Origin: Oerskovia turbata
Lineage (GTDB): Bacteria; Actinomycetota; Actinomycetes; Actinomycetales; Cellulomonadaceae
Direction: 5' to 3'
DNA: 64,000 bases
Assembly: GCF_000718325.1 (NCBI RefSeq)
Contig: NZ_JOFV01000019.1
Coordinates: 3,449 to 67,448 of the forward strand
Shown: positions 26,833 to 35,250 of the stretch, in pieces
Layout: each line of letters opens with the position of its first letter
Position numbering within the stretch: position 1 is the stretch's first letter
Program-made: the position numbers and the translations under genes
Notes under the pieces: model-generated
What the model saw: the letters and a program-made list of their open reading frames with translations, nothing else
Databases searched by the model: none
What the model was told of the DNA's origin: nothing

Positions 26833-26932
26833 CGGTGCCGAGCATGCGGTTGGCACCCGTCGAGCATGCGGTTGGCGTCGAAGATCGCACGATTCTCGAC
26901 GCCAACCGCATGCTCGGCACCGAGGGGTGGGG
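26833..26932. repeat. Dispersed palindromic element, copy C
   Basis: This is the best preserved copy: CGGTGCCGAGCATGCGGTTGG, then GAGCATGCGGTTGGCGTC, a 17-base spacer, then GACGCCAACCGCATGCTC and GGCACCGAGGGGTGGG. A further partial unit GTGCTCGGCACCGACGGG lies just left of it. The 402-bp gap between genes holds this element and operator copy 6, with no coding region that I can support. Confidence 0.85.
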
Positions 26933-27030
26933 CCCAGGTCTGCGGGAGCCCGCGTCGGGCGACCCGAAGATCACGACTCGGTCGCAAGTTGACCAGGCGG
27001 GCTGTCAGGGCGCAGGATCATCTGGCATAG

Positions 27031-27042
27031 TTGCTATAGCAA
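27031..27042. promoter_or_regulatory. Operator copy 6, TTGCTATAGCAA
   Basis: This perfect palindrome is identical to copy 4. It lies directly downstream of a possible -10 (CATAGT, 27026-27031) and 105 bp before the Gfo/Idh/MocA gene. A partial second site ATAGCAAATG follows. It would control the seven-gene transport and catabolic operon. Confidence 0.8.
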
Positions 27043-27147
27043 ATAGCAAATGAAGCCGTACTCGCCCGGCTCTCGGCCCGCACCGACCGTTCGACCAGCA
27101 CCACCAGCCCCACCCCCGCAGCCCCCGCAACGACGCAAGGACCGCTC

Positions 27148-28440
27148 GTGACCCGCAATGATGCACCCGTGACCGTCGCCCTCGTGGGCGCCGGCAACCG
27201 GGGTCAGACCTACGCACGCTGGATCGCCACGCACCCCGACCGTGCGCGCCTGGTCGCGGTCGCCGACCCGCGCCCGTTCCAGCGCTCGCTCGTGAGCGAC
27301 GGCGCGGCCGCGGCGAACCCCGACGCCGCCCCCGTCGCACAGTTCGCGGACTGGGAGGACCTGGTCGCGGCGGGCACCTCGGCCCCTCTCGCGGACATGG
27401 TCGTCGTCGCGACGCAGGACCGTGAGCATCGTGACCCGGTCGTCGCTCTCGCGGCCCAGGGCTACGCGATCCTGGTCGAGAAGCCGCTCGCCCCGAGCGC
27501 CGAGGAGTGCCGCGACGTGGTCGACGCCGTCGAGGCCTCGGGCGTCCTGTTCGGCGTGTGCCACGTCATGCGGTACATGCCGTACACGGACCTCATGAAG
27601 TCGGTCGTGGACTCGGGCGTGCTGGGCGAGATCGTCAACGTGCAGCACCTGGAGCCGGTCGGCTGGTGGCACGACGCGCACTCCTACGTGCGCGGCCCGT
27701 GGCGCTCGGAGAAGACGTCGAGCCCCATGCTGCTCGCGAAGTCGAGCCACGACCTGGACTGGATCCGCTACGTCACGGGCAAGCGCATCCAGACCGTCGC
27801 GAGCTTCGGCTCGCTCAAGCACTTCCGACCGGAGGAGCGCCCGGCGGGTGCCGCGGACCGCTGCCTGGACTGCCCGCTCGAACCGACGTGCCCGTACTCG
27901 GCGCCGCGCCTGTACCTGGGCACGCTGCGCGAGAAGGGCGCGATCTGGCCGGTCACGGTCGTCACGGACGGCACCGACGAGGCGTCGGTGGTCGAGGCGC
28001 TGCGCACGGGCGACTACGGCCGGTGCGTCTACGCGTCGGACAACGACGTGGTGGACCACCAGGTGGTCGCGATGGAGCTCGAGGGCGGCGGCGCGGCGAC
28101 GTTCACCATGACGGCCTTCTCGGAGCAGGACCACCGCAAGACGCAGATCTTCGGGACGCACGGCTGCCTCGACGGCGACGGCGAGAAGATCCGGGTCACG
28201 GACTTCCGGGACGGCTCGGTCACGGTCCACGACTCGGGTCACCACGGCGCGACCAACGCGGCCGACGACCACGGCGGCGGCGACTCGGGCGTCATGGACG
28301 CCTTCGTGCGCGCCGTCGCGACGGGCGACCCGAGCCACGTCCGGTCGGGCGCCGTCGAGTCCCTCCAGAGCCACCTCGCCGTGTTCGCGGCCGAGGAGTC
28401 GCGGCACTCGCGCACCGTCGTCGAGGTCCCCGCCCGTTAG
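27148..28440 (+). CDS. Gfo/Idh/MocA-family oxidoreductase
   Basis: This 430-residue NAD(P)-dependent sugar dehydrogenase-like protein has an N-terminal Rossmann fold (VTVALVGAGNRGQTYARW), the conserved Lys of VEKPLAPS near residue 113, and SSHDLDWIRYVTG. It carries the extra Cys motif CLDCPLEPTCPYS at about 238-250, a feature of one Gfo/Idh/MocA subgroup that may hold a metal. The GTG start follows AAGGA. It opens an operon with an ABC sugar importer, an epimerase, a DapA-like aldolase and a hydroxyacid dehydrogenase, so it probably oxidises or epimerises the imported sugar. The substrate is unknown. Confidence 0.9.
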   Translation: MTRNDAPVTVALVGAGNRGQTYARWIATHPDRARLVAVADPRPFQRSLVSDGAAAANPDAAPVAQFADWEDLVAAGTSAPLADMVVVATQDREHRDPVVALAAQGYAILVEKPLAPSAEECRDVVDAVEASGVLFGVCHVMRYMPYTDLMKSVVDSGVLGEIVNVQHLEPVGWWHDAHSYVRGPWRSEKTSSPMLLAKSSHDLDWIRYVTGKRIQTVASFGSLKHFRPEERPAGAADRCLDCPLEPTCPYSAPRLYLGTLREKGAIWPVTVVTDGTDEASVVEALRTGDYGRCVYASDNDVVDHQVVAMELEGGGAATFTMTAFSEQDHRKTQIFGTHGCLDGDGEKIRVTDFRDGSVTVHDSGHHGATNAADDHGGGDSGVMDAFVRAVATGDPSHVRSGAVESLQSHLAVFAAEESRHSRTVVEVPAR

Positions 28441-28579
28441 CAGCACGTCCCGTCCGGGCAGCCCTCCGGCCGTCCGGGCAGAGCAGCACCCCGCAGGCGC
28501 GACGATGCGCCGGGCGGGCTCAACAGCACACGGATCAACCAGCACGGTAGTCATCATTCGACGTCAAAGGAGCACGAAA

Positions 28580-29851
28580 ATGACCATGCCGAAGAAGCAC
28601 GTGGCGACCGCCATCGCGGCGATCGCCACCCTCGGCGCCCTGACCGCCTGCGGCGGGGGCGACGCGGCCGGCGGCTCGACGCCCGTCCCCTCGGACGGCG
28701 CGGCCTCGGGCTCCGTCACCATGTGGACCTACCCCGTCATCGCCGACGAGGCGGCGCACAAGGCCTTCTGGGACAAGCAGATCGCGGAGTTCACCACGGA
28801 GAACCCGGACGTCGACGTCAAGGTCGAGATCTACCCGTGGGCGGGTCGCGACGAGACGCTCGCGACGGGCATCGCGGGCGGCAAGGGCCCCGACGTCGTC
28901 TACCTCATCCCGGACCAGCTCCCGAAGTACGCGAAGTCCCTCGCGGCGGTCGACAACTACGTCACGGACAACACGGGCGACCTGCGGGAGAACGCCGCGA
29001 AGTCCGTGAGCATCGACGGCGCCATGATGGGCGCGCCGCTGATCATGAACTCGAAGCCGCTCGTGTGCAACGCCGCAGCGTTCGACGTGATCGGCGAGTC
29101 GGGCAACTACCCCGAGACCTGGGACGACCTGATGACGCTGGCCCCGAAGTTCAAGGACGCGGGCTACGACGTCACGAACTACTGGGGTGCGGTCGACGCG
29201 ACGCTCAACGAGTCGTTCTACCCGCTGCTGTGGCAGGCGGGCGGCTCGGTGTTCTCCGAGGACGGTACGAAGGTCGCGTTCGACTCGCCCGAGGGCGTCG
29301 AGGCGCTCCAGTTCGTCACGGACCTCGCCGAGGGCGGCTTCGTCGAGAAGGACCTGCTGACGACCATCCCGGCGTTCGAGCAGACCCGCACGGCGCAGGG
29401 CAAGATCGCCTGCACGTGGCAGCAGGGCCCCGGCGACGTCGCGAGCTTCTGGGGCGAGGAGAACACGGTCGTGCTCCCCTCCCTCAAGCAGGCAGAGTCG
29501 ATCGGCTACGGCACGGTCGGTTCGCTGGCGCTCATGAAGAAGGCCGAGAACCTGGACGCGGCCGGCAAGTGGCTCGCGTTCGCGACGCGCCCCGAGGCGT
29601 CGGCCGAGTACGCGAAGGCGGCGGGCTGGTTCACGCCGTACACCTCGCAGACCGGCCTGTACGGCGACGACGCGACCATGGCGGCCCTCGAGGCCACGCT
29701 CGACGCGACCACCTCGGGTGACCTCAACGAGAAGTCGCGCGAGGTCATGGGCATCCTCGCCCCGGAGATCCAGGCCGCGCTCATCGGCCAGAAGACCCCT
29801 GAGCAGGCCATGAAGGACGCGGCCGCTGCCGCGAACCCGCTCCTCGGCTGA
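28580..29851 (+). CDS. ABC transporter extracellular sugar-binding lipoprotein
   Basis: This 423-residue family 1 solute-binding protein has a lipoprotein signal ending LGALTACGGG (lipid Cys near residue 24), a Ser/Gly/Pro linker, and the typical SBP core beginning SGSVTMWTYPVIADEAAH. Other family features are GGKGPDVVYLIPDQL, PETWDDLMTLAPKFKDAGY and AGKWLAFATRPEASAEYAK. It would capture an oligosaccharide or sugar outside the membrane and deliver it to the two permeases downstream. AAAGGAG precedes the ATG. A strong hairpin follows the gene. No ATPase gene is in the operon, so a shared MsiK-like ATPase elsewhere is likely, as is usual for actinobacterial CUT1 importers. Confidence 0.93.
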   Translation: MTMPKKHVATAIAAIATLGALTACGGGDAAGGSTPVPSDGAASGSVTMWTYPVIADEAAHKAFWDKQIAEFTTENPDVDVKVEIYPWAGRDETLATGIAGGKGPDVVYLIPDQLPKYAKSLAAVDNYVTDNTGDLRENAAKSVSIDGAMMGAPLIMNSKPLVCNAAAFDVIGESGNYPETWDDLMTLAPKFKDAGYDVTNYWGAVDATLNESFYPLLWQAGGSVFSEDGTKVAFDSPEGVEALQFVTDLAEGGFVEKDLLTTIPAFEQTRTAQGKIACTWQQGPGDVASFWGEENTVVLPSLKQAESIGYGTVGSLALMKKAENLDAAGKWLAFATRPEASAEYAKAAGWFTPYTSQTGLYGDDATMAALEATLDATTSGDLNEKSREVMGILAPEIQAALIGQKTPEQAMKDAAAAANPLLG

Positions 29852-29865
29852 TCTCGCACCACACC

Positions 29866-29909
29866 CACCGGGCCGGGTGGCCGCCGCTGAGGCGGCCCTC
29901 GGCCCGGTG
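29866..29909 (+). other. Intercistronic hairpin between binding protein and permease genes
   Basis: The nested arms are CACCGGGCCG/CGGCCCGGTG and GGCCGCC/GGCGGCC. Such stem-loops after binding-protein genes commonly stabilise the upstream mRNA or attenuate read-through, giving an excess of binding protein. The role is inferred. Confidence 0.65.
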
Positions 29910-29929
29910 AGGCGAAGGAGAAGAACCCC

Positions 29930-30943
29930 ATGACAGCAACCACCCCGTCCGGAGACGTCCTCGGGCCAGGCCTCGAGGGCTCCGTGCCCGACGGCGCCGC
30001 GCCCGTCGCGCGGTCCACGTCCGGTGGGCCCTCGGGCCCGTCGCGCGGGAACGGACCGACAGGACCGTCAGCGTTTCGCCGCACCATGGCCCGCCGCGAG
30101 GCCCGTATCGGCCTGCTCTTCGCGCTCCCGGCCTTCCTGCTCTTCCTCGCCTTCCGCTTCGGTCCGGCGATCGCGGGCGTGGGGCTGAGCTTCTTCGAGT
30201 ACACGATCGGCGGCACCGCCGAGTGGACCGGCCTCGACAACTTCGAGCGCATGGTCGACGACCCGATCTTCTGGTCCGCGATGCGCGTGACCCTGATCCT
30301 CAGCGTCCTGATCGTGCCGTTGTCGCTCGCGATCTCGACGTTCATGGCGCTGCTGGTCCGTCGCTCGTTCCGCGGCTCGGGCTTCTACCGCTCGGTGTTC
30401 TTCCTGCCGGTCGTCACGAGCCTCGTGCTCGCCGCGACGGTGTTCACGTGGGTCTTCTCGACGGGCGGCCCGTGGTCGCAGCTCATGGGACTGATCGGCC
30501 TGTCGACGGACTCGTGGCTCGGCAGCACGACCCTGGTCCTGCCGGCCCTGGCGCTCGTGTCGATCTGGTCGCGCTTCGGGTACGGGATGCTCATCCTCCT
30601 GGCCCGCATGCAGGACCTGCCGCGTGAGCTCGAGGAGGCCGCGGCGCTCGACGGCGCGAACGCCTGGCACCGGTTCTGGCACATCATCATGCCGCAGCTC
30701 AAGCCGACGCTGTTCTTCCTGGCGGTCATCGAGACCACGGCGTCGTTCCAGATCTTCGACCTGGTCTACACCATGACGGGCGGCGGGCCCGCCCGCGCGA
30801 GCTACAGCCTCGTCTACCAGATCTACGACCAGGGCTTCAAGTACTTCGACCTCGGCTACGCCAGCACGCTCGGCGTCGCGCTGTTCATCATCACCATCGT
30901 CGTTGCGTTGGTGCAGCGTCGCCTCATCGGGAGGGACAAGTGA
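29930..30943 (+). CDS. ABC sugar transporter permease, MalF/UgpA type
   Basis: This 337-residue protein has six predicted membrane helices, the first at GLLFALPAFLLFLAF. The cytoplasmic EAA loop is EEAAALDGANAWHRFWHIIMPQLKP, which contacts the ATPase. The N-terminal 50 residues are a Gly/Ser/Pro-rich cytoplasmic tail (SVPDGAAPVARS, then SGGPSGPSRGNG) that includes the short GCCCGACGGCGCCGC repeat at 29986-30000. GAAGGAG lies before the ATG. It pairs with the next permease, which overlaps it by 4 bp. Confidence 0.93.
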   Translation: MTATTPSGDVLGPGLEGSVPDGAAPVARSTSGGPSGPSRGNGPTGPSAFRRTMARREARIGLLFALPAFLLFLAFRFGPAIAGVGLSFFEYTIGGTAEWTGLDNFERMVDDPIFWSAMRVTLILSVLIVPLSLAISTFMALLVRRSFRGSGFYRSVFFLPVVTSLVLAATVFTWVFSTGGPWSQLMGLIGLSTDSWLGSTTLVLPALALVSIWSRFGYGMLILLARMQDLPRELEEAAALDGANAWHRFWHIIMPQLKPTLFFLAVIETTASFQIFDLVYTMTGGGPARASYSLVYQIYDQGFKYFDLGYASTLGVALFIITIVVALVQRRLIGRDK

Positions 30944-31866
30944 CCACGCTCGCCACCCCCGGCACCCCGGGGCACCCCGGGACCGCTGCCGGCACCACCA
31001 CATCGCCTGCCCTGACACCACGTCGCAGGCGCAGCAAGAGCTCGGGCATGGACCTGACGTGGCGCGGCAAGGTCGTGCGCTACGTGGTGCTGAGCCTCGC
31101 GGCCGTCGTGACGATCTTCCCGTTCTACGCGATGGTCGTCCTCTCGCTCAAGCCTGCGGCGGCGATCCAGTTCCCGCAGAGCCTGATCCCCACGAACCTG
31201 GGCTTCGCGGCGTACGACCGCGTGCTCGGCGCGGGGAACATATGGACCTGGTTCGGGAACACGCTCATCTACTCGGTCGTGTCCGTGGTCCTGGTCCTCG
31301 CGTTCTCCGCGATGGCCGGCTACGCGTTCGCGAAGAAGAAGTTCCCGGGCCGCGAGGCCATGTTCTGGTCGTTCCTCGCGATGGTCATGGTCCCGTACCA
31401 CGTGACCCTGATCCCGACCTTCATCCTCATGGCGCAGGTCGGCGGCCTGGACACCTACTGGGGCCTGATCCTGCCGACGCTCGCGAACGCCCAGGCGGTG
31501 TTCCTCATGCGGCAGTTCATCATGGACATGCCCGACGACCTCTTCGAGGCGGCCAAGCTCGACGGCGCGTCCGAGTGGCGCATCTTCACGCGCATCGTGC
31601 TGCCGCTGTGCAAGCCGATCCTCGCGACGCTCGGCACGTTCGTCTTCCTGTGGCACTGGAACGACTTCCTGTGGCCGCTCATCATGGGCCAGGGCACCGA
31701 CCACTGGACCCTGACCGTGGGTATCGCGTCGCTGCAGCAGCAGGACGTGCCGCTCAACATGATCCTCGCCGGCGCGACCATCTCCTTCGTGCCGATCTTC
31801 GCCGCCTACCTCGTGGCCCAGCGCTACTTCCAGGAGGGCGTCACCATGTCCGGAATCAAGGGATAG
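30940..31866 (+). CDS. ABC sugar transporter permease, MalG/UgpE type
   Basis: This 308-residue inner-membrane permease has six predicted helices. It has the EAA motif EAAKLDGASEWRIFTRIVLPLCKP and the usual C-terminal end FVPIFAAYLVAQRYFQEGVTMSGIKG. The N terminus is a Thr/Pro/Gly-rich tail of about 30 residues. The GTG start overlaps the stop of the first permease (GTGA), indicating coupled synthesis of the heterodimer. Confidence 0.93.
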   Translation: MTTLATPGTPGHPGTAAGTTTSPALTPRRRRSKSSGMDLTWRGKVVRYVVLSLAAVVTIFPFYAMVVLSLKPAAAIQFPQSLIPTNLGFAAYDRVLGAGNIWTWFGNTLIYSVVSVVLVLAFSAMAGYAFAKKKFPGREAMFWSFLAMVMVPYHVTLIPTFILMAQVGGLDTYWGLILPTLANAQAVFLMRQFIMDMPDDLFEAAKLDGASEWRIFTRIVLPLCKPILATLGTFVFLWHWNDFLWPLIMGQGTDHWTLTVGIASLQQQDVPLNMILAGATISFVPIFAAYLVAQRYFQEGVTMSGIKG

Positions 31867-31871
31867 CACTC

Positions 31872-32978
31872 GTGTCTTCGACCTCACCCAGCCCCCTGCC
31901 CGCCGCCGCCGTCGCTCCTGGCGGCGCCTCCGCCGTCGGGCGCTCCGCCGGTCCCTCGTCGCTCGCCGAGCTCGAGGACCTGCTCACCACGCCCTCCCCC
32001 GCGCTCGTCGCGGACATGGCCGCCCGCTCGGGCGACCTGGTCGTCCTGGGCGCGGGCGGCAAGATGGGCCCGAGCCTCACGGTCCTCGCCCGGCGCGCGC
32101 TCGACGCCGCGGGCCGCACGGGCGACGCCGTCCACGCGGTCTCGCGCTGGTCGGACCCGGCCCAGGCCGACCACCTGCGCGACGCGGGCGTGAACGTCGT
32201 GACGGCCGACCTCATGACGGGCGACCCCGCCGTCCTGGCCGGCCTGCCCGACGGCGCCGACGTCGTCTACATGGTCGGCGCCAAGTTCGGCACGTCGTCG
32301 GCCCCCTCGCTCGCGTGGGCCGCGAACGCCGCGCTCGTGAGCGACGTCGCGCGCCGCTACGCGGACTCGACCATCGCCGCGTTCTCGACCGGGAACGTCT
32401 ACCCGCTCGTACCGGTGTCCTCGGGCGGGTGCTCCGAGGACGACCCGACGGGGCCCGTCGGCGAGTACGCCATGAGCTGCCTCGGGCGCGAGCGCCTGTT
32501 CCAGCACGCGGCCCTCACGCGCGGCACCAAGGTCGCGAACATCCGGCTCAACTACGCGGTCGACCTGCGCTACGGCGTGCTGTGCGACGTCGCGGCACCG
32601 ATCCTCGCGGGCGAGCCGGTCGACCTGACCACGAGCCACGTCAACGTCGTGTGGCAGGGCTACGCGAACGAGGTCGCGCTGCGCGCGCTCGGCCACGCGT
32701 CCTCGCCCGCGTTCACGGTCAACCTCACGGGTCCGGAGACCGCGTCGGTGCGTCGCCTCGCGGGGCTGCTCGGCGCGGGCCTGGGCCGCGACGTGTCGTT
32801 CACGGGCGCCGAGGCGGGGACGGCCCTGCTCAACGACGCGAGCCTGTGCCACGAGCTGTTCGGGTACCCCGACGTCTGCCTGCGCACGCTCGTCGACTGG
32901 CAGGCGCAGTGGCTCGCCGCGGGCCTGCCGACGAGCGGCAAGGCCACCAAGTTCACCGTGCGCGACGGGAAGTTCTGA
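31872..32978 (+). CDS. NAD(P)-dependent epimerase/dehydratase family protein
   Basis: This 368-residue extended-SDR-like protein has the Rossmann start DLVVLGAGGKMGPSLTVLARRAL (about 55-77), then STGNVYPLVPVSSGG. It ends with a typical substrate domain (FTVNLTGPETASVRRLAGLLGAGLGRDVSF). The usual YxxxK reads YAMSCLGRER, so the catalytic Lys is apparently missing. It may therefore act differently from classical epimerases. The first 45 residues are a low-complexity tail (PLPAAAVAPGGASAVGRSAG) that includes the short repeat. Its GTG lies 5 bp after the permease stop. A role in converting the imported sugar is inferred from the operon. Confidence 0.82.
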   Translation: MSSTSPSPLPAAAVAPGGASAVGRSAGPSSLAELEDLLTTPSPALVADMAARSGDLVVLGAGGKMGPSLTVLARRALDAAGRTGDAVHAVSRWSDPAQADHLRDAGVNVVTADLMTGDPAVLAGLPDGADVVYMVGAKFGTSSAPSLAWAANAALVSDVARRYADSTIAAFSTGNVYPLVPVSSGGCSEDDPTGPVGEYAMSCLGRERLFQHAALTRGTKVANIRLNYAVDLRYGVLCDVAAPILAGEPVDLTTSHVNVVWQGYANEVALRALGHASSPAFTVNLTGPETASVRRLAGLLGAGLGRDVSFTGAEAGTALLNDASLCHELFGYPDVCLRTLVDWQAQWLAAGLPTSGKATKFTVRDGKF

Positions 32979-34132
32979 TGGGCTCGGTGCTCGACGCCAT
33001 GAAGCCCGACTCGCTCGCGCTCCTGCGCGCCGGCACGGTCATCCCGGCCCAGCCGCTCGCGCTGACCGCGGACCGCCGGTTCGACGAGCGCCGCCAGCGC
33101 GCCCTGACGCGGTACTACCACGCGGCCGGGGCGGGCGGCGTGGCCGTGGGCGTGCACACGACGCAGTTCGAGATCCGCGACGTCGGGCTCTACCGGCCCG
33201 TGCTCGAGATGGCGGCAGAGGTCTCGCGCGAGACGCTGGGCGGGCACGCCCCTGCGGGGTCCGCGGTCACCGGCCCGCGCCCGCTCGTCCAGGTCGCCGG
33301 GGCCTCGGGCCCCACGGCCCAGGCCGTGGCCGAGGCGCAGGTCGCGGCAGACCTCGGCTACGACGCGGTGCTCCTCGCACCGCGCGTGGCCGGGCTGAAC
33401 GGCACGCGCGAGGAGGTCGAGCGCTACCTGCTCGACCGCGCCCGGGCCGTGGGCGAGGTCCTGCCCGTGATCGGCTTCTACCTCCAGGAGGCGATCGGCG
33501 GGCCGCGGCTCTCGATCGACTTCTGGCGCGAGCTCGCGTCGATCGAGGCCGTCGTGGCCGTCAAGGCCGCGCCGTTCAACCGGTACCGGACGATCGACGT
33601 GCTGCGCGGCGTGGCCGAGTCCGGCCGCGCCGAGCAGATCTCGCTCTACACGGGCAACGACGACGCGATCATCGCGGACCTGGTCTCCGAGGTCGACGTG
33701 CCGGTCGCGGGCAGCGCGAGCCCGTACACCGCGCGCTTCGTCGGTGGCCTGCTCGGCCAGTGGGCCGTGTGGACGCGGGGTGCGGTCGAGACCCTGCGCC
33801 TCGCGCAGGCCGCCCGGGGCGTCACGGCCGACGGCACGCCCACCGTGCCCGACGACGCGGCCCTGCGCCTCCTGGTCGCCCGTCAGACCGGCCTCACCGA
33901 CGCCAACGCCGCGGTGTTCGACTCCGCGAACGACTTCGCGGGCGTCATCGCGGGGGTCCACGAGGTCCTGCGCCGCCAGGGACTCCTCGAGGGCATCTGG
34001 TGCCTCGACCCCGCTGAGACGCTGTCCCCCGGGCAGGCCGACGAGCTCACGCGCGTCACTGCCTCGTACCCGTGGCTCGGTGCGTCGGACGACGCGTTCG
34101 TCGCCGAGCACCTCGACGCGTGGCTGGGATGA
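32978..34132 (+). CDS. Dihydrodipicolinate synthase-family (DapA-like) aldolase or hydratase
   Basis: This 384-residue member of the DHDPS/N-acetylneuraminate lyase family has a (beta/alpha)8 barrel. It includes AGAGGVAVGVHTTQFEIRD near residue 50, VLPVIGFYLQEAIGG, and the probable Schiff-base Lys in AVVAVKAAPFNRYRT near residue 195. YTGNDDAIIADL follows. Members cleave or dehydrate 2-keto acids. It is longer than the usual 290-300 residues, with an extended C-terminal helical region. The start overlaps the previous stop (TGATG). In this operon it may cleave a 2-keto-3-deoxy acid as an alternative to the FAH branch. Confidence 0.85.
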   Translation: MGSVLDAMKPDSLALLRAGTVIPAQPLALTADRRFDERRQRALTRYYHAAGAGGVAVGVHTTQFEIRDVGLYRPVLEMAAEVSRETLGGHAPAGSAVTGPRPLVQVAGASGPTAQAVAEAQVAADLGYDAVLLAPRVAGLNGTREEVERYLLDRARAVGEVLPVIGFYLQEAIGGPRLSIDFWRELASIEAVVAVKAAPFNRYRTIDVLRGVAESGRAEQISLYTGNDDAIIADLVSEVDVPVAGSASPYTARFVGGLLGQWAVWTRGAVETLRLAQAARGVTADGTPTVPDDAALRLLVARQTGLTDANAAVFDSANDFAGVIAGVHEVLRRQGLLEGIWCLDPAETLSPGQADELTRVTASYPWLGASDDAFVAEHLDAWLG

Positions 34133-34139
34133 TCCTGCG

Positions 34140-35165
34140 ATGAGCCGCACCACGAGCGTCGTCAGCGTCTCCGCCGCGCTGCGGGCCGAGTTCTTCACGC
34201 CCGCGGCGTGGGAGAGGCTGACGGCACTGACGGACGTCGTCCTCGTCGACGACCCGGCCACGCTGGGCGCGACGCTCGACGCCCGGACCGGTGCTGCGCC
34301 GTCGGGCCTCCCGCGTGCGCAGGTGCTCGTCATCTCGTGGGGCACCCCGCGCCTCGACGCCACGCTGCTCGACCGCCTGCCGGACCTGCGCCTCGTCGCG
34401 CACACGGGCGCGAGCGTCAAACCGTTCGTCACGCCCGAGCTGTTCGCGCGCGGCGTGCGCGTGACGCAGGCCGGGCAGGGCATGGCTCAGTCGGTCGGCG
34501 AGGTGTCGGTCGTGTTCGCCATGGGCCTGCTGCACCAGCTGCCGCGGTTCCACCACGGTCTCGCGTCGGGCGCCCCGTGGGAGGTCGCCGAGGCCGCACC
34601 GCCGCGCCACGAGATCGCGGGCACGCGCGTCGGCGTCGTCGGCGCGTCCCGGACCGGGCGCGCGGCGATCACCATGCTGCGCGCGCTCGGGGCCGAGGTC
34701 GTGGTCGCGGACCCGACGCTGGGGGCCGCGGACGCCCGGTCACTGGGCGTCGCGCTCGTGGGCCTCGACGACCTGCTCGCGACGAGCCGCATCACCATGC
34801 TTCACGCGCCCACGCTGCCCGAGACGCACCATCTCGTCGGGGCGCGCGAGCTCGCGCTCATGCCCGACGGCGCCGGTCTCGTCAACACCGCCCGGTCGTG
34901 GCTGACCGACGAGGACGCGCTGCTGCGCGAGGTCGCGAACGGGCGCATCGACGCCGCGCTCGACGTGTTCGACGCCGAGCCGCTGCCCGTCGACCACCCC
35001 TTCCGGACCCTGCCGAACGTGCTCCTCACGCCCCACCACGCCGCCGCGACCGTCCAGGGGCGGCTGCGGCAGGGGTCGATCGTGGTCGAGGAGGTCGGGC
35101 GCTTCCTCGCGGGCGAGCCGCTGCTCCACGAGGTCGACGAGGCCGCGCTCACCCAGATGGGCTGA
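34140..35165 (+). CDS. D-2-hydroxyacid dehydrogenase-like protein, second copy
   Basis: This 341-residue protein of the D-2-hydroxyacid dehydrogenase family has Glu in DVFDAEPLP and His in LLTPHHAA. The cofactor loop is GVVGASRTG in place of GxGxxG, and the catalytic Arg lies in NTARSWLTD in place of NTARG. These changes place it in a divergent subgroup, so activity may differ. A segment TGAAPSGLPRAQ comes from the short repeat in reverse orientation (34291-34307). It closes the seven-gene operon and is followed by an 18-bp-arm hairpin. Confidence 0.85.
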   Translation: MSRTTSVVSVSAALRAEFFTPAAWERLTALTDVVLVDDPATLGATLDARTGAAPSGLPRAQVLVISWGTPRLDATLLDRLPDLRLVAHTGASVKPFVTPELFARGVRVTQAGQGMAQSVGEVSVVFAMGLLHQLPRFHHGLASGAPWEVAEAAPPRHEIAGTRVGVVGASRTGRAAITMLRALGAEVVVADPTLGAADARSLGVALVGLDDLLATSRITMLHAPTLPETHHLVGARELALMPDGAGLVNTARSWLTDEDALLREVANGRIDAALDVFDAEPLPVDHPFRTLPNVLLTPHHAAATVQGRLRQGSIVVEEVGRFLAGEPLLHEVDEAALTQMG

Positions 35166-35173
35166 CCACGCGT

Positions 35174-35219
35174 CGTGTCAGAACGAGCGTGGTCCAGAGG
35201 TCACGCTCGTTCTGACACG
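35174..35219. repeat. 18-bp-arm hairpin, copy 1 (terminator-like)
   Basis: Arms CGTGTCAGAACGAGCGTG and CACGCTCGTTCTGACACG pair perfectly around a 10-base loop, 8 bp after the dehydrogenase stop. It likely ends the operon. The sequence recurs at 58826-58871 with different outer pairs and loop. Confidence 0.85.
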
Positions 35220-35250
35220 TCGGCCGCGGCGCGATGGGAGAATCGGGACC

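Noticed and set aside
15495..26932. Insertion sequence or transposon carrying a transposase
   Set aside because: The repeated elements are only about 100 bp, contain no open frame of their own, and no transposase or integrase gene is found in the window.
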